From Phytophthora hibernalis (Eukaryota > Oomycota > Peronosporomycetes > Peronosporales > Peronosporaceae), in assembly GCA_012656075.1 (NCBI GenBank), contig JAAKBF010000048.1:558001-622000 (forward strand): a stretch of 64,000 nt of DNA. Reading direction: 5' to 3'. Below the pieces are notes generated by a model, which was given only the letters and a program-made list of their open reading frames with translations, searched no databases and was not told where the DNA came from. The position numbers and the translations under genes were made by a program. Positions 45,758-57,260 of the stretch are shown here, in pieces. Each line of letters opens with the position of its first letter. The stretch's first letter is position 1.

Positions 45758-46773
45758 GATTTGAAGTGCCACGTTATCAACGTCGTCTACGAAGAGAAGG
45801 GGTTGTGAGACGTAGCTTGCCTGCGTATTTTCGTTGCAGTTGTCGGCTTCTAGGTTTCCCACCCCATCAACTCTCGTAGCTTGCAGAATTGTACATAGTG
45901 CCTTTGTCAATGCATCTGCTACCATATCTTTGGTATTAGAGTACGTAATGTCGATACGATCTCTTTTGAATGCTTCACGGGATATATGTATCTCGTCTCT
46001 ATATGCTTAGTCGACGAATGACTAGCAGGATTCTTAACTATACTTATTTCTGCTGTATTGTCGCACCAACAATAAATTGGCTGTTTTGTTGCCATCCTAG
46101 TTCCTTTAAGAGCGTCCATAACCATTCGCTTTCCTTTACACCCTCACTTACGGCAACTAATTCAGCCTGTACTGTGTGCAAGCTGATCATATCTTGACTA
46201 CAACTCTTCCAAGAGACACATACATCATCGAATATTGACACATAACCAGTAACTGATTTACGATCCTCATTATCATTTGTGAAGCTCGCATCTGTGTATA
46301 GTTCGTAAACTACTTTGTTAGTTCCTTTATATACTAACCCATACATTGATGTTCCTTTCAGATACTTAAGTACTCTCTGTGCAGCTCTCCAATGAGACTT
46401 GTTATGACAAGAGGAATTTACTTCATTCTCTTGCGACATTTGCAATATCAGGTCTAGTTCCTCGAACCAGACACATGAGAGAGCCTACCGGTCCACGGCT
46501 GTCATATGGCTGTGCTGTAATAGCTTGAGCGCTGAGATTTGTCTCTTTTTCTAATGTTATACTTGCTGCTTGAGGAGTGGCTACTATTGAGCAGTCCATC
46601 CTATCAAACCTTTCTAGAAAATCTAGAATATACTTATGTTGCGATATGCTGGGTTGCTTATGAGCTCTATCTCTTTTGATCTCTATTTTCAACAGATGAT
46701 GGACCTCACCAAGGTCCTTCATTTTAAAGCGTTCTGACAAATCTGTCTTAAGCCTTGAGTCAGCAATGGTTAA

Positions 46774-47071
46774 CCCTTTTGTTGCCCATACATTTTCTAT
46801 TTAAAATATGTTTACTTTAATCAAGATAAAATTGCAAAACGAGGCATAACGCCCCGTTTTGCTATTACTTTCCGGTGACTATATTCTACGTTTTCTGAAA
46901 TGACCAGAAACTGTTTTGGGTGATATTTGTAAAACGTGGCATAATGCATCGTTTTGGTCAATTTTCCGGTAGACATATTATTGGTCAATATTAAAATCAT
47001 AATATTTGATTGGACGATTTTAGTAAAACGATGCATTATGCCACGTTTTGGCCCAGTCGGCAACAAAAGGG
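46774..47071. mobile_element. piggyBac-type MITE, 298 bp, TTAA target duplication
   Basis: Termini CCCTTTTGTTGCC and GGCAACAAAAGGG are perfect 13-bp inverted repeats and each is flanked by TTAA (46770-46773, 47072-47075). Element 1 carries the empty site with a single TTAA at the same codon (about 2088), proving insertion and target duplication. Inside are three near-palindromic units of the type AAAACGTGGCATAATGC...CGTTTT; the second and third are inverted copies of each other. No coding capacity. Confidence 0.95.
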
Positions 47072-47668
47072 TTAAGTCATCCACATATACACATATTAAG
47101 ACGACGGCGGAGGTCTTCATTAACCTCCCACTTTTTCTTGTACAAACAGTATTCCTTTTTGCATCGAGAAAGATTTAATGACTCTAAAAGGTGTGCAGCA
47201 TCCTGTACCGAATTTGGGGCGCCTGTTTCAGTCCATATATGATCTTTATTAGCTTACAGACTTTGCCATTGTGACGTTGACTAAATCCAAGGGGTGGAAC
47301 CATATATATTTCCTCTAATAGTTCCCAATTTAGAAACGCGGTTGACACGTCCATTTGGTGGATGTGGTGAGAATATCTCTCCGTAGTCAATTCCAAATCG
47401 CTGAGTATTCCCAATAAAATCTAGTCGCGCTTAAAATCGCTCAACAGACCCATCTACATGGTATATTACATCTAAAACCCAATGACAGCCTAATGCCTTA
47501 CGTCCTTTGGGTAGATCAAGCATTTTCCAAGTCTTATTTTCTAAGAGCGCCTGATACGCAATTTCTAAGGCACCGAACCATGATTCACGATATGGTCCTG
47601 CTAATGCCGCCTTTAGTGATTTCGGTAGTGGTATACGAGCTCTGCTGACTTTGACCCCTTAAATCGGG

Positions 47669-48186
47669 TTTATTGTTATTGTGCCTTTCAAATAAAATGG
47701 TCAATCTGACCTCAAAAAGTAGGTCCTAAGAAGGAAGGGATAGGGTTATAACTCAGATTTGCTCTCGATCTATACCGAAATACGAGACCAATATTCGTTC
47801 AGTCAAGTCCTACGTAAGAGCTCTAATTTTGCCTACAGACCACCTTTTCACGATAAACGTCCGAATGGCCACATTTCGGCGGCCATTTCCCTACGTATGA
47901 TCTCATCACTACCTTACTAGCGTAGGCTTTTCTTTTTGTATCTGCATTTAACCACGTGTGTAACCACACGGAACCGAATCGAACTTAGGCAACAGTTAGC
48001 GAATTTAGAGACTACAGTGGTGACTGCTTCAATACCAGGCTAGCATTTCCAGCTTAAGGTCGTTCAACAATGCTTCGCCTCAGGTTTTCTCATCTAGGAA
48101 TTACTATCCTCGGGGCTAACGTTTAGGAGCGCCTACGAAGGACTTGTGCTCCTATGTAGGACCCTAAAACGGAGGGCGTTTTGGCA
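47669..48186. mobile_element. Insertion of about 0.5 kb in copia element 2
   Basis: Absent from element 1, where GGATATGA continues directly into AATAAACCC. Limits are accurate to a few bases because no clean target duplication was found. It has no open frame and no terminal inverted repeats; a solo LTR of another element is the best guess. Confidence 0.6.
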
Positions 48187-49782
48187 GAAAGCCTCATATC
48201 CACTCAGTCTTGGGTTTCGTCGCCTCTGACGCAATGCACGTGACATATCGTGGTATTCCACACAACTAACATCCTTTTGTGTGTCTATTAACATTTCGGT
48301 TGATGTTGACCTTTCTACGACGTAAGAAGACGACCCGTCACAATGACTAACATCCGACTTCTCATCCTCGTCACACTGAGTGATATCAGCTCCCACAGAT
48401 ACCACGGCCCCCACACTTGGCGTCGGCGGGTCTTTAGACGGATTATCTTTGCCACTTATGCATGCTCTTATATCTTCCTTTTCTTTAGAGGTTAGCGCAT
48501 GGTTCCTGTTTGGAAACGACCTGGCTATCACAGCCGACTGATCAACTGTATCAAACTTAACACTTCGAGCTACCAATAATACATTGTTGACAGTATCTAG
48601 CAATCTGTAGCCCTTATAATCGTTTGCAAGACCGAGGAACTTGCATTCTAAACCTCTTGAGCTCAATTTCTTATCCTTTCTCTTCGTATTTGGGATATGA
48701 GCATAACATACGCTTCCCCATATTTGAAGTATATTGCCATCCGGCTTTTACCATGTAATGCTTCGTAGGGAAGTGTTTCCAAGCCTAGAAGTTGGAATTC
48801 TATTCGACACTTCAACGGCGTATTTTATTGCCTCTGGCCACCAGTGTGCTGGCATAGCCACTGTTAGAAGTGAACTTCTTACTTGTCTCATTAATGTCTG
48901 ATGGCAGCGCTCCGCGCTCCCATTCTCTTCTTGACATTCCACATTTGATTTCTCAAAACTGATACCTTTCGACTGCAGAAATGTCCTCATCTTTTGATTG
49001 ACAAATTCTGTACCGCCATCACTTCTAATCCGTTTTATTTCATAGTGATGCTGCTTTTGAAGTTGTTGTATGAGATTAACCACATGACTGTAAACTTCTT
49101 TCGTAGACATCATCACAAATAATCACTTATAAAAGTTACATCGTCCACAATTGCTAACGTGTACTGATAACCGTATCCACCATAGTTACCATTAACTTTC
49201 ATATTTCCCATAGTGTCCATGTGCGAAGTGTGCAATGGCTGCTTAGACTGCGTCCTTATTTTTTTCTATATGGCATACGTGTCGATTTTGCAACTTCACA
49301 AGTCGCACAGAAGAAAGGGATATCTTTTAGCTCATTCTGAGGTATATGAGAAATTCCTTCAACTAACTAATGAGAAAATATTGCTAATAGTCTGGCCCTG
49401 TGGACATGGCCTAGTCTAAGATACCACTTTTGCATCAAAGTAATTTCTGTGTCTCTGTAAAGCTATTGCTTACGGTTTGCACCTTAATCTGCCCCCTTTT
49501 GCACCGCAGCAAAAAGCTGTCCTTTCTTATTGAAGAAATGTAAAAACTCTCCATCCTGAGATTAAAAGTGTTAATATCCTTGCTTAGTGAGATGACAAGA
49601 ACTAATTAAGTTACTCCCACATTCCTTGTCAAATGCAATGTTCCGAATCTTTAGACTGATCGATTTATTGAAAGGACCTGCCACTTGCAATTGTATTAAG
49701 CCAGTTATAGACGATTCTGATGTACTACCATTACCATACTCAAACCTGTGACTCGAACCTTTATCTAGCGATTCAAATCATC

Positions 49783-50931
49783 CTATATGTGGGGTTTTCC
49801 GAATCCAGCTCCTGTATCAACAATCCACGAATCATCCGATAGTGTTAGTCGACGTAACCGACTCAAATACGTGTCATATTGTTTACGTACCGACGTGTCA
49901 ATTTCACCGAAGCTCTTCAAACAGCCTCCGTCGCCATCTTCCGACTCCGCTTTCTCCGAAGCTGAAAAGCTGAATTCCCAATCAATCTCAACGTTCGTTG
50001 GTGGTGGACGCGTCCGTTGCTTCTTGGCAACACACTGCACCGTTGAAGTCTTCTTGGTGTTGCTTGGTTCCCTCTTGGATGAGTGGGCATCCATTTTCGT
50101 GCGGAAGAGCGGTCATCCATCCGTCATGGTTTGGGTCGCGGTCGGCCTTCATACGCTCGAACTGAACCTTCTGATGTCCTTTCTTGAAGCAATAGAAGCA
50201 CCCTTGATCCTGAAGATTGGTGCTTCTGTCCGATTTGCGCTGCTTCGAGTCGTAACCGCGAGCCGCTCGGTCACTCTTGACGTTATTGATGCGCGTCACC
50301 GACGTCGCATCAGCAGGACCGGTGATCATCTTCTTGGACCTGTCACCGAAGAGCTTGTTCAACGCGATCTCCACTCTTTCAGCGCTGAACGCTTCCTCCG
50401 AAAGCTCAATTGACGACGCCCAGATTTCACTAGGAAGCTGCGCCAAAACTTGCACGCACATCATCGTCTCTGTCATCATCTCCTTACCGAGGAGCTTTAT
50501 GGACTTCCGATTCATTTCGTTCCGCGCTTGGTTCAGCAGCGAGAACAGAGTCATGGTGTCTTTCCAATTCGAGTTGAGAATCCGATTCCAACGGTTCGTC
50601 AACGACACCAATCCTCCAGAGTCACCGAGCGCGAACTTGCGCTCGAGATGCTGCCAAATGACGCACACCTCCAGGTTCCTCACATCTGGCAAGGACGACA
50701 GGAACGAGTTTGGGAGGGTCGAATTAAGAACGTGACGCATTGCTGCATCCGCCTTGCGCCATACCATGATCTCCTGCGCAATCCCAATTGCTCATCAGGA
50801 GGAGCTGCCTTCACGTCTACATCCGTCAGACGTGGCAGCGTGGACTCCAGGAAGTCACGCATGCCAACCTTTGGCTCCGGTTGACCGGTTTCGAGAAGCC
50901 GATTCTCGACGTCCAGGTCCAACTGGGCCAC
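49783..50931 (-). pseudogene. copia element 2 gag and protease
   Basis: Gag reads AQLDLDVENRLLETGQPEPK, then (after a one-base break near 50790) KADAAMRHVLNSTLPNSFL, LERKFALGDSGG and a zinc-knuckle-like CFYCFKKGHQK whose last Cys is replaced. Frame changes near 50090 lead to the protease region with DDSWIVDTGAG, the DTG active-site triad. The order gag, protease, integrase, RT confirms the copia type. Confidence 0.85.
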
Positions 50932-51053
50932 GTGCGTGAGCAGCTTGTCTTTCCTGTAGCATACTCAATTTGTCAGCCTGAGAACTTTTCAAGGCCGACG
51001 TGCAAGGTCTTTTCTTGCTTGGTCAAGACAGTCATCCGAAGTATCTGAAATAT

Positions 51054-51297
51054 TGTTGTCTTGGTCGAAGTTGTATGTATGAATAACTGTCAGACAGAGC
51101 GGCAAATTTATAAGTGAGTGCCGTCCCCAGCTGTTCATCCGGTTGGGTTCTCTTTTCCTTTGTTGGCCTTGGTTGCCACTCAATAACATCTCTTAAGCTC
51201 AGTATACTTATATTAATGCCAAGTTCTAACCAATTCTAACTAAGATTATAAACCAGATATGTTTAACAAAAGTTGGTACTTAACCTGAACTACAACA
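51054..51297 (-). repeat. 5' LTR of copia element 2
   Basis: 244 bp; on the minus strand it starts TGTTGTAGTTCAGG and ends CAAGACAACA, matching 3556-3802. The sequence following it inward starts ATATTTCAGATACTTCGG; a primer-binding site should start here but was not matched to a tRNA. Confidence 0.9.
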
Positions 51298-52278
51298 ATT
51301 GCATAGCTATGTGTTACTTGCAGGATCTTATCGACCATTTTACCATTCGTTACAAGCAGTGAAAACTCATCCTGCTCGCGCTGCACCATCGAGAGTGGAA
51401 GTGGTCAATGATTGTCATTCGTTCCCGACAAAAAACATTTTTGATGTTTCCTGCTGCAAGATTCCACGTCGTTCGAGATAATAGCTGCGAGTACAGCTGA
51501 GTATCCTTTGGAAAGATGCACGTGTTGAGGTAGAAGGTGATCACTTCCATGCAAAACTTATAAACCCGGCAAAGTGTATCGGGCTGCTGAGTATCTGCCA
51601 GACTTAAATGGCGCACATCACACAAAATATTTCGATCTCAAGCGATTCTCAATTGTAGCTTGCCACTCATTTCCCGTACTGTTGACACTGCCCAAATATA
51701 TATAAACACAGTAGCATTCCGAAAGCGGCGTGGACTTTTTGTTCTTGTGGTCACCATGGCAATACCCTAGCAGGGTGAACACGCTACAAACATCAGGGTG
51801 ACTGAATTATAATCGTTCGGAGGGAACATTAGCAGCACGGTAAGGAATTTAAATCGTTTTTGGTTGTGTAGGAGACTGGTAAACTTGTCGTGAATTCTAC
51901 CTCTCTACCAAGAGTCCTGTCAGTGTTTCTGTCTGTCGGTCCGGTTCCCTTCGACCAGCCTTTTCCTTAGTGGAGCGTAGTATTGGAAGCCCCTCCAGTA
52001 TATACGTAAAACGGTATGGCGTCAAATCTGAAGCCTCAAATGAAATCTTCAGCTTTTAGCTGAAGCAGCTGCTGTGGAGGAGAACATACCAGTCACACGG
52101 TCTTTAGGATCGAGGTTCCTGCCTAGACAGGTATACCTGGGCGTGAGATAAGCGCTTACCAGCGCCATATCCAGCAACCGTATGATTATGTACTTGTATA
52201 ATGTTTGAAACCAAAACGCTGTCTGTAACGAGTACGACTACAGGCTCTGTATTAGACTTAAGCTTATTTGACTGTAAT
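51298..52278. other. Intergenic between copia 2 and pogo element
   Basis: No open frame with support and no repeat identified. Confidence 0.3.
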
Positions 52279-52439
52279 TACCGTATGGTCTTCGTCCTTG
52301 GCGACGTTTAGTCCTTTGCGACAAACTATTTCAACCAATGATAAGCTAAGAAAACAACAGATGCAGCAATTTTTCTGAACTACCGGTAATTTTAGCCTTC
52401 GTCGTTGCCAAATCTCAGCCTGCACACATCAAGTTTAGC

Positions 52440-54085
52440 ATGGGCCGCCCTTCCATCAAGGGTGTGAAGAAGAAGAGGAAGTAATACAAGCGTGTGCTGT
52501 CGAGTATCGACACAAGAAGGAGCTGCTCGACTTCATTGATGGGGGCCACACGCCGAGTGAAGCCCTTGACAAGTTCTGCGGAGATCTGACTGGAAGAACG
52601 CGCAGAGCAAAAGAAAAGCTCATAAGTAAGTGCCGCGCTAATGCAGTAAATATCAGTTTGGCTTGCAATACAGGGCATTCTCGCCATCTAAATTTAAGAC
52701 AGCGCAGAATGGCAACAGTGCTCTCTAAGAGAGCCGAAGAAGAAATTGTTCTGTGGATAAACACACTGCGGAAGGATGGTGCACCGGTTTCGAGAACGAT
52801 GTTGAAGCTTAAAGCTAGAGATACAGCAGATGACTGTGGACTCAGTGATGACAGTTTACTGCGTCGTCATCGTGGATGCAAGTCTTCATGCGCCGTCATC
52901 GTTTGTCGTTACGAACAAAAACCCGCCAGGGACAAACGACACCGGAAGATGCCGCTGAAGCCGCACAAGCCTTCGAGCCAAGGTGCTGCAAACGATTGTC
53001 GAGCACAACTGTGTTCAAGTTTTTAACGCTGATCAAACTGGTAAAATTCCCACCTGAGGAGTTTTCTTAAGACTAATTTCTTTGATTTTTTTCTTTTAGC
53101 TGTGTTTTTTTAATTTGTGCCAAAGCAAACAATCAACACTAAAGGCTCGAAGACCGTGTGGATTCGTTGTGGGAATAAGGACAAGCAACGTGCAACGGTT
53201 ATGCTTCTTGGAGACTCTTGTGACAACAAATTGGATCCATTCATTTTGATTAAGAGCTCACCTGCTACGACAACAACGAAACAAAACCTCAACAAAGGCT
53301 TCATAATGGGTTCGGCTCCACGGTGTGGCGCGAAGTCAAATTGCTTCAGGAGAAATATCCTTGCCAAATATACGGCAACAAAACAGCATGGTGGAATGCT
53401 GAGTTGTCAAAGGAATTCTTAGAATTTCATTTTGCGAAACGAGAAAACCGAGATGACAATGTGCTTCTACTCTGGGATGATTTCAGTGGACACTGGACAC
53501 CGCCTGTAGTTGCATGTGCAGCTTCACTGAACGTCATTCTGTTGAAAGTTCCTCCTAAGTACACGTATGTTTGCCAACCTGCTGACATCTCGTGGAATAA
53601 GCCCTTCAAAGGGAATTACGGTCGCTGTGGATTGATAGGCTTAAAGAGCAGTTGCTTTCATACAAGCAAGGTGAAAATGAGCGTCTTCGTAAGAAAGTGG
53701 AACTGGAATCAGAGATTGTCCGTGTTCAGAAAACGCTGCACCAGGAGAGCGCCAGTCGAAAAATTGCGACTTTAAGTAAGAAGATCGACTACGAGATGTT
53801 TAAGTTAGTGGCTCCGTCTCGAAAAGACATGGCAGGCTGGATAACATCGTGCTGGGGACAATTGTCTGCCGGTACAACTATCAGCGGTTTTCGAAGGCAG
53901 GACTCGTCACCGATACTCGCGGCATAAATCCTGATAATGAAAAAGAGGTCGATGTCGACGAACTTGTTGGAGAATTAGAGCGCCACAACATTGCAGAAGA
54001 AGAGGTTACTTCGGAAAATGACATCGGCTGTGATGTCAGCTCAAGCGACAACAATTCAAGCGATGAAGACATCAACAGCGACTAG
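52440..54085 (+). pseudogene. pogo-type transposase (HTH, CENP-B HTH, DDE_1), broken
   Basis: MGRPSIKGVKKKRK is followed by a TAA stop. Then, across frame changes: psq-like helix-turn-helix (KKELLDFIDGGHTPSEALDK), CENP-B type helix-turn-helix (LSKRAEEEIVLWINTLRKDG, MQVFMRRHRLSLRTKT), DDE_1 core start FNADQTGK (first catalytic Asp), KGSKTVWIRCGNKDKQRATV with MLLGDS, WDDFSGHW (second catalytic Asp region), LLKVPPKYTYVCQPADISWN, and an acidic Ser/Asp-rich C terminus ending SSDEDINSD. At least six breaks, including the early stop, so inactive. Confidence 0.85.
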
Positions 54086-54113
54086 ACGATAAATAGGCAA
54101 TATAAAAAACTTT

Positions 54114-54647
54114 TTAATTTACCTCTACACTGTTGTTCGATGGTCTTGGCGTGGCGTGTTCGACAGGAGCAAGCGCATGAAGATGTTGAACACGCCACCA
54201 GTCCAGCCCGTCATGATCAGGTAGATGTGGTACACGTGCTTCTCTGGTCTGCTTCTTCTTCAACAGGTCGGCGTACTTGTTCGGGTGCAGCGTTATGAAC
54301 GGCCCGCTGAAGCACGCCAAGAACATGTCCTGTATGCTTCCCATAGGGGCCGGGGCTGGTGAGGAGGTCGACTTGGTTGGTGACGACTTGGGCGGGGACA
54401 CAGACGGCTTCAATGGGGCAGGCGACGCGGTATGTGCGCCGGGTTCGGCGAAGCACTGCGGACCGGCTTCGGCGAAGGAGTGCGGGCCTTCGGTATCGTT
54501 GCCTAGCTCACCCAGGTCCTGAGCCGCTGTCGGAGTCTCGTGCTGCGCCATGGCGTCAGTTTCTTGGTTCTTGGTTGCGTGCCGAGCGTGGCTGTTGCTT
54601 GTAGTCGGCCGTTTTAGTGTGGGGCTGCCACCTCCTAGTCGTGTCAT
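54114..54647 (-). CDS. Unrecognised ORF inside the pogo element, antisense to the transposase
   Basis: 177 intact codons between the transposase stop and the right terminal repeat. Pro-, Ser- and Ala-rich middle (SPAPLKPSVSPPKSSPTKST), preceded by EGPHSFAEAGPQCFAEPG with two imperfect FAE(A/P)G repeats, then FLACFSGPFITLHPNKYADL and a C-terminal DWWRVQHLHALAPVEHATP. Clearly GC-rich in AT-rich surroundings. It may be a second element gene, a captured host segment, or non-coding. No family recognised. Confidence 0.4.
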   Translation of the reverse strand: MTRLGGGSPTLKRPTTSNSHARHATKNQETDAMAQHETPTAAQDLGELGNDTEGPHSFAEAGPQCFAEPGAHTASPAPLKPSVSPPKSSPTKSTSSPAPAPMGSIQDMFLACFSGPFITLHPNKYADLLKKKQTREARVPHLPDHDGLDWWRVQHLHALAPVEHATPRPSNNSVEVN

Positions 54648-54783
54648 TGAGTTCGTGAATTGTGCGGTTGGCTAAATGACACGTTAATCGGTTGGAAGTA
54701 GTGAGTAAATAATAGGATTTGCGTTGATGAATTGTGACACACTGTGTCTGTGCCTTGTCGCCAAGGACAAAGACCGTACGGTA

Positions 54784-56477
54784 TCATCCTGACTGACAAT
54801 ATGTTTCCGTATATTACAAAAAAGCCAACTATCACAGTTTAAAATCGGACTTAACTGCGAACAACTGTCACACCAACTGCGATCGGTGCACGATCCCGAC
54901 CATATACGCTCTTCTCATTGGCTGAAATGCAAACATTTCTGTAGGAGAACGAAACAAACCGATTGGTCAATAACCGCGCGGTCGGCCCTGCTGTGATGAT
55001 ACATAATACAAAAACATATCAAACCTCGCGTGGAGACTGCAAATTGGGCACAGTAGGAGCTGCTTTTTTAATTACCTTTTCAGCTCAGGGACACACGATT
55101 TTAGACGCAAGAATGACCACAGCTGGCACTGGGCATTGATATGTATCTGCGCTATGCATGCGGCGCACTATATATAGCACGCATGCAACCTATTTACTCT
55201 TTTTGGATCGTTGGGGAATGCTATTAACAAATTATATAATTTCCACGTATATTAATACATTTTACGATACTATACACTATATGCGGTTGTGCACGGCATA
55301 CTGTTACCATACTATACTCTGAATGCGGTTGTGCAACAGTGTATATTGTCTAATTTATGCTGTACAATGCGTAATGTATACCACAGAGAATCCTGTTCAG
55401 CATGTACTTACGTATAGCGTATCGGTCTTGGTGCGTTAAATACAGGCATCCCACACTGAATAATGGCACTCTTTACAATATACGGTGAAACGTTATACGG
55501 GTACGCTATACACTATACACCGACACACCATACATTAATCACTGGCATGTCATATAATATATAGCATGCCATTATTAAACACCGGTATGCTAAACTTTAA
55601 ACACTGACACACTTTAGACGGACACGCTATAGAAGGGCACGCTATACGTTATACATACATATATACTTTACTCTGGAACGCTGTGCATGCTATATAATAT
55701 ACTCTGGGACGCTATACAATATACACTGGAACACTATACACTATACACTATACACTACATATTATAAACATTAAACACAGATTGGCGCTAGACACTGTCA
55801 TCACTTTATTCACTCTACACCGACACGCTAAACAATATTCACTCACACACTATGCATTAGACAGCGGCACACTTTACATTGTATTGGCACGTTATACATG
55901 ATTTGTTGGCACGCTATACACTATACACGGGCGCGCTGTACACTGGTACGCTTTACAATATACACTGACGCGCTGTACACTGGCACGCTATACACTAGCT
56001 GGTTGTATGGAACGCTATAGATTACAGGCTGGTACGCTATGCACAGTCGAGCACTATGCACTATAACCTTCCACTGACCCGATCAATAGGTGAGTACTGC
56101 ATTCTTAGCTGTAACGAGCCGTTGTGATCGATACCGTATACACTAGCGCAACGCAACCTACAAGAGTATTAATCAGCAGTGCTACTTTACACCCAATATG
56201 TAGTATACGCGGTCGTGCGTTATTCAAAATACTAAGTACCGTTCACGGGTGCTATTAATAGATGCACCATAAGTGCTACCCTGAGGTTGTCCTTATTACG
56301 AGCACGCTACAGTGTACCTCTCCAGCCTACGCTAAATATTTTAAACTATTTAAAAAAATTGACCCTCCGTTACCAACGTCGAAACTTACGACTTCGTGGA
56401 GGGCGAACGTCGTAAGTTATGACGTACATTTAGACTTCAAATAGCAAAGGGCTCGACAAATCCACTCAATACTTTAT
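54784..56477. repeat. AT-rich degenerate repeat region
   Basis: From about 55240 to 56150 short words such as ACGCTATACACTATACAC, GGCACGCTATAC and ACACTGGCACGC recur at irregular spacing in both complete and decayed form. This looks like an old expanded satellite. No gene is supported; the frame at 56262 (60 codons) is not convincing. Confidence 0.6.
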
Positions 56478-56807
56478 TCAACCTGCGGTATAAATATATA
56501 AGCTGGTACAGATCAAATGCGGACATGACTGAGAAAGGGTGGGGTTTGGTTTGAAGAGATTTGATGATGGGTGGTGGGTTTGGATGAGTGGCCAAGACCC
56601 CATTTCAGAATTTGCCTGGTGGCACGCATCCGGTCCAGCTCGACGACAAGAGAGTCGATGGTCGCAGACGCAGTGCACTACACCGACTTCGCGCATATGT
56701 GACGACAGCTTCGTGCGGCGGGGTGTAGAAGCAAGCGGCCTTCTGGACTCGCCGAGTGGGGGTCGTTTCTTGTCTAGCATGCTGACTCCTTCCCTTCATC
56801 ATCGGCC

Positions 56808-57010
56808 TCATCTCCATCGTCTTGGTTGGTAACAGGTCTTCTGAAGACCTTGGTACATTCGACGCAACTTGGGGCAAAGGAAGCACTGAGCGTCAGGTCG
56901 CGAGCAGTCCTCACAATAGTAAGTTGTTTGATACGACGTTTTGCGGTCGCCGCGTAAGAGCGCGCAAACCTTTCAGGAACGTTGTCGTCGTTTCTGGCCG
57001 ACGGCACTGG
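56808..57010 (-). pseudogene. C-terminal zinc ribbon of a piggyBac-like transposase, relic
   Basis: The minus strand reads QKRRQRS, a TGA in place of the first Cys, KVCALLRGDRKT, TTYYCEDCS, AQCFLCPKLRRMYQGLQKTC, i.e. the CxxC...CxxC...CxxC...C layout of the Tnp zinc-ribbon at the end of piggyBac-type transposases. Neither the DDD catalytic domain nor ends are present. Confidence 0.6.
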
Positions 57011-57079
57011 CATCCAGTAGTCCTGTCAATCTTTGACCACCAAACGAAAGCAACTGAACCGAAACGAAACTGTTTCAGT

Positions 57080-57260
57080 TTCGTTTTATGCATGACTCAA
57101 CCGCCACCAAAGTTCTCTCAAACGAGAGTATAGTGTACTCCATATACTTTGATCTAGCTCGATTTGCAAATTCGTTTTATGCACGTCTCAACCGCCACCA
57201 AAGTTCTCTCAAACGAAACCATAGTGTATTCCATTTACTTGGATCTAGCTGGATTTGCTG
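57080..57260. repeat. Two tandem copies of a 91-bp unit
   Basis: Unit begins TTCGTTTTATGCA and contains CTCAACCGCCACCAAAGTTC and GGATCTAGCT-like strings; copies are about 90% alike by eye. Just upstream a short hairpin ACTGAACCGAAACGAAAC/GTTTCAGTTTCGTTT occurs. Confidence 0.85.

Larger units (their letters stand above)
45758..49780 (-). pseudogene. copia element 2 pol remnant
   Basis: Integrase core (49116-48748) has RSDGGTEF and ENGSAE. After the 0.5-kb insertion, RT reads HQMDVSTAFLNWELLEE (47184-47414; the usual Gly is Trp) and CVYVDDLT just before the MITE; the frame resumes with SERFKMKDLGEVHHLLKI. RNase H keeps AELVAVSEGVKESEW and CDNTAE with the frame broken between 46125 and 46044. 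Stops and frame changes occur in every domain. Confidence 0.9.
45758..51297 (-). mobile_element. Ty1/copia element 2, same family as element 1, nested insertions, 3' end lost
   Basis: Runs from its 5' LTR (51054-51297) leftwards through gag, protease, integrase, RT and RNase H. Homology to element 1 stops at about 45758, shortly after the end of pol, so the 3' untranslated part and the 3' LTR are missing. Two insertions relative to element 1 are visible: a 298-bp piggyBac-type MITE at 46774-47071 and about 0.5 kb at 47669-48186. Multiple frameshifts and stops make it inactive. Confidence 0.93.
52281..54781 (+). mobile_element. pogo/Tigger-type DNA transposon, 2501 bp, both ends present
   Basis: Terminal inverted repeats of 25 bp with two mismatches: left starts CCGTATGGTCTTCG and ends CCTTGGCGAC (52281-52305), right is its complement at 54757-54781. 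TA flanks both sides (52279-52280, 54782-54783), as expected for Tc1/mariner/pogo insertion. Contains a damaged transposase at 52440-54085 and an antisense GC-rich open frame at 54114-54647. Confidence 0.9.

Noticed and set aside
45382..45780. 132-codon minus-strand frame at the copia breakpoint
   Set aside because: Begins inside copia sequence and continues into unrelated DNA; no motif, so probably a chance fusion frame.
56539..56832. 97-codon plus-strand frame
   Set aside because: Overlaps the zinc-ribbon relic on the other strand and shows no domain.
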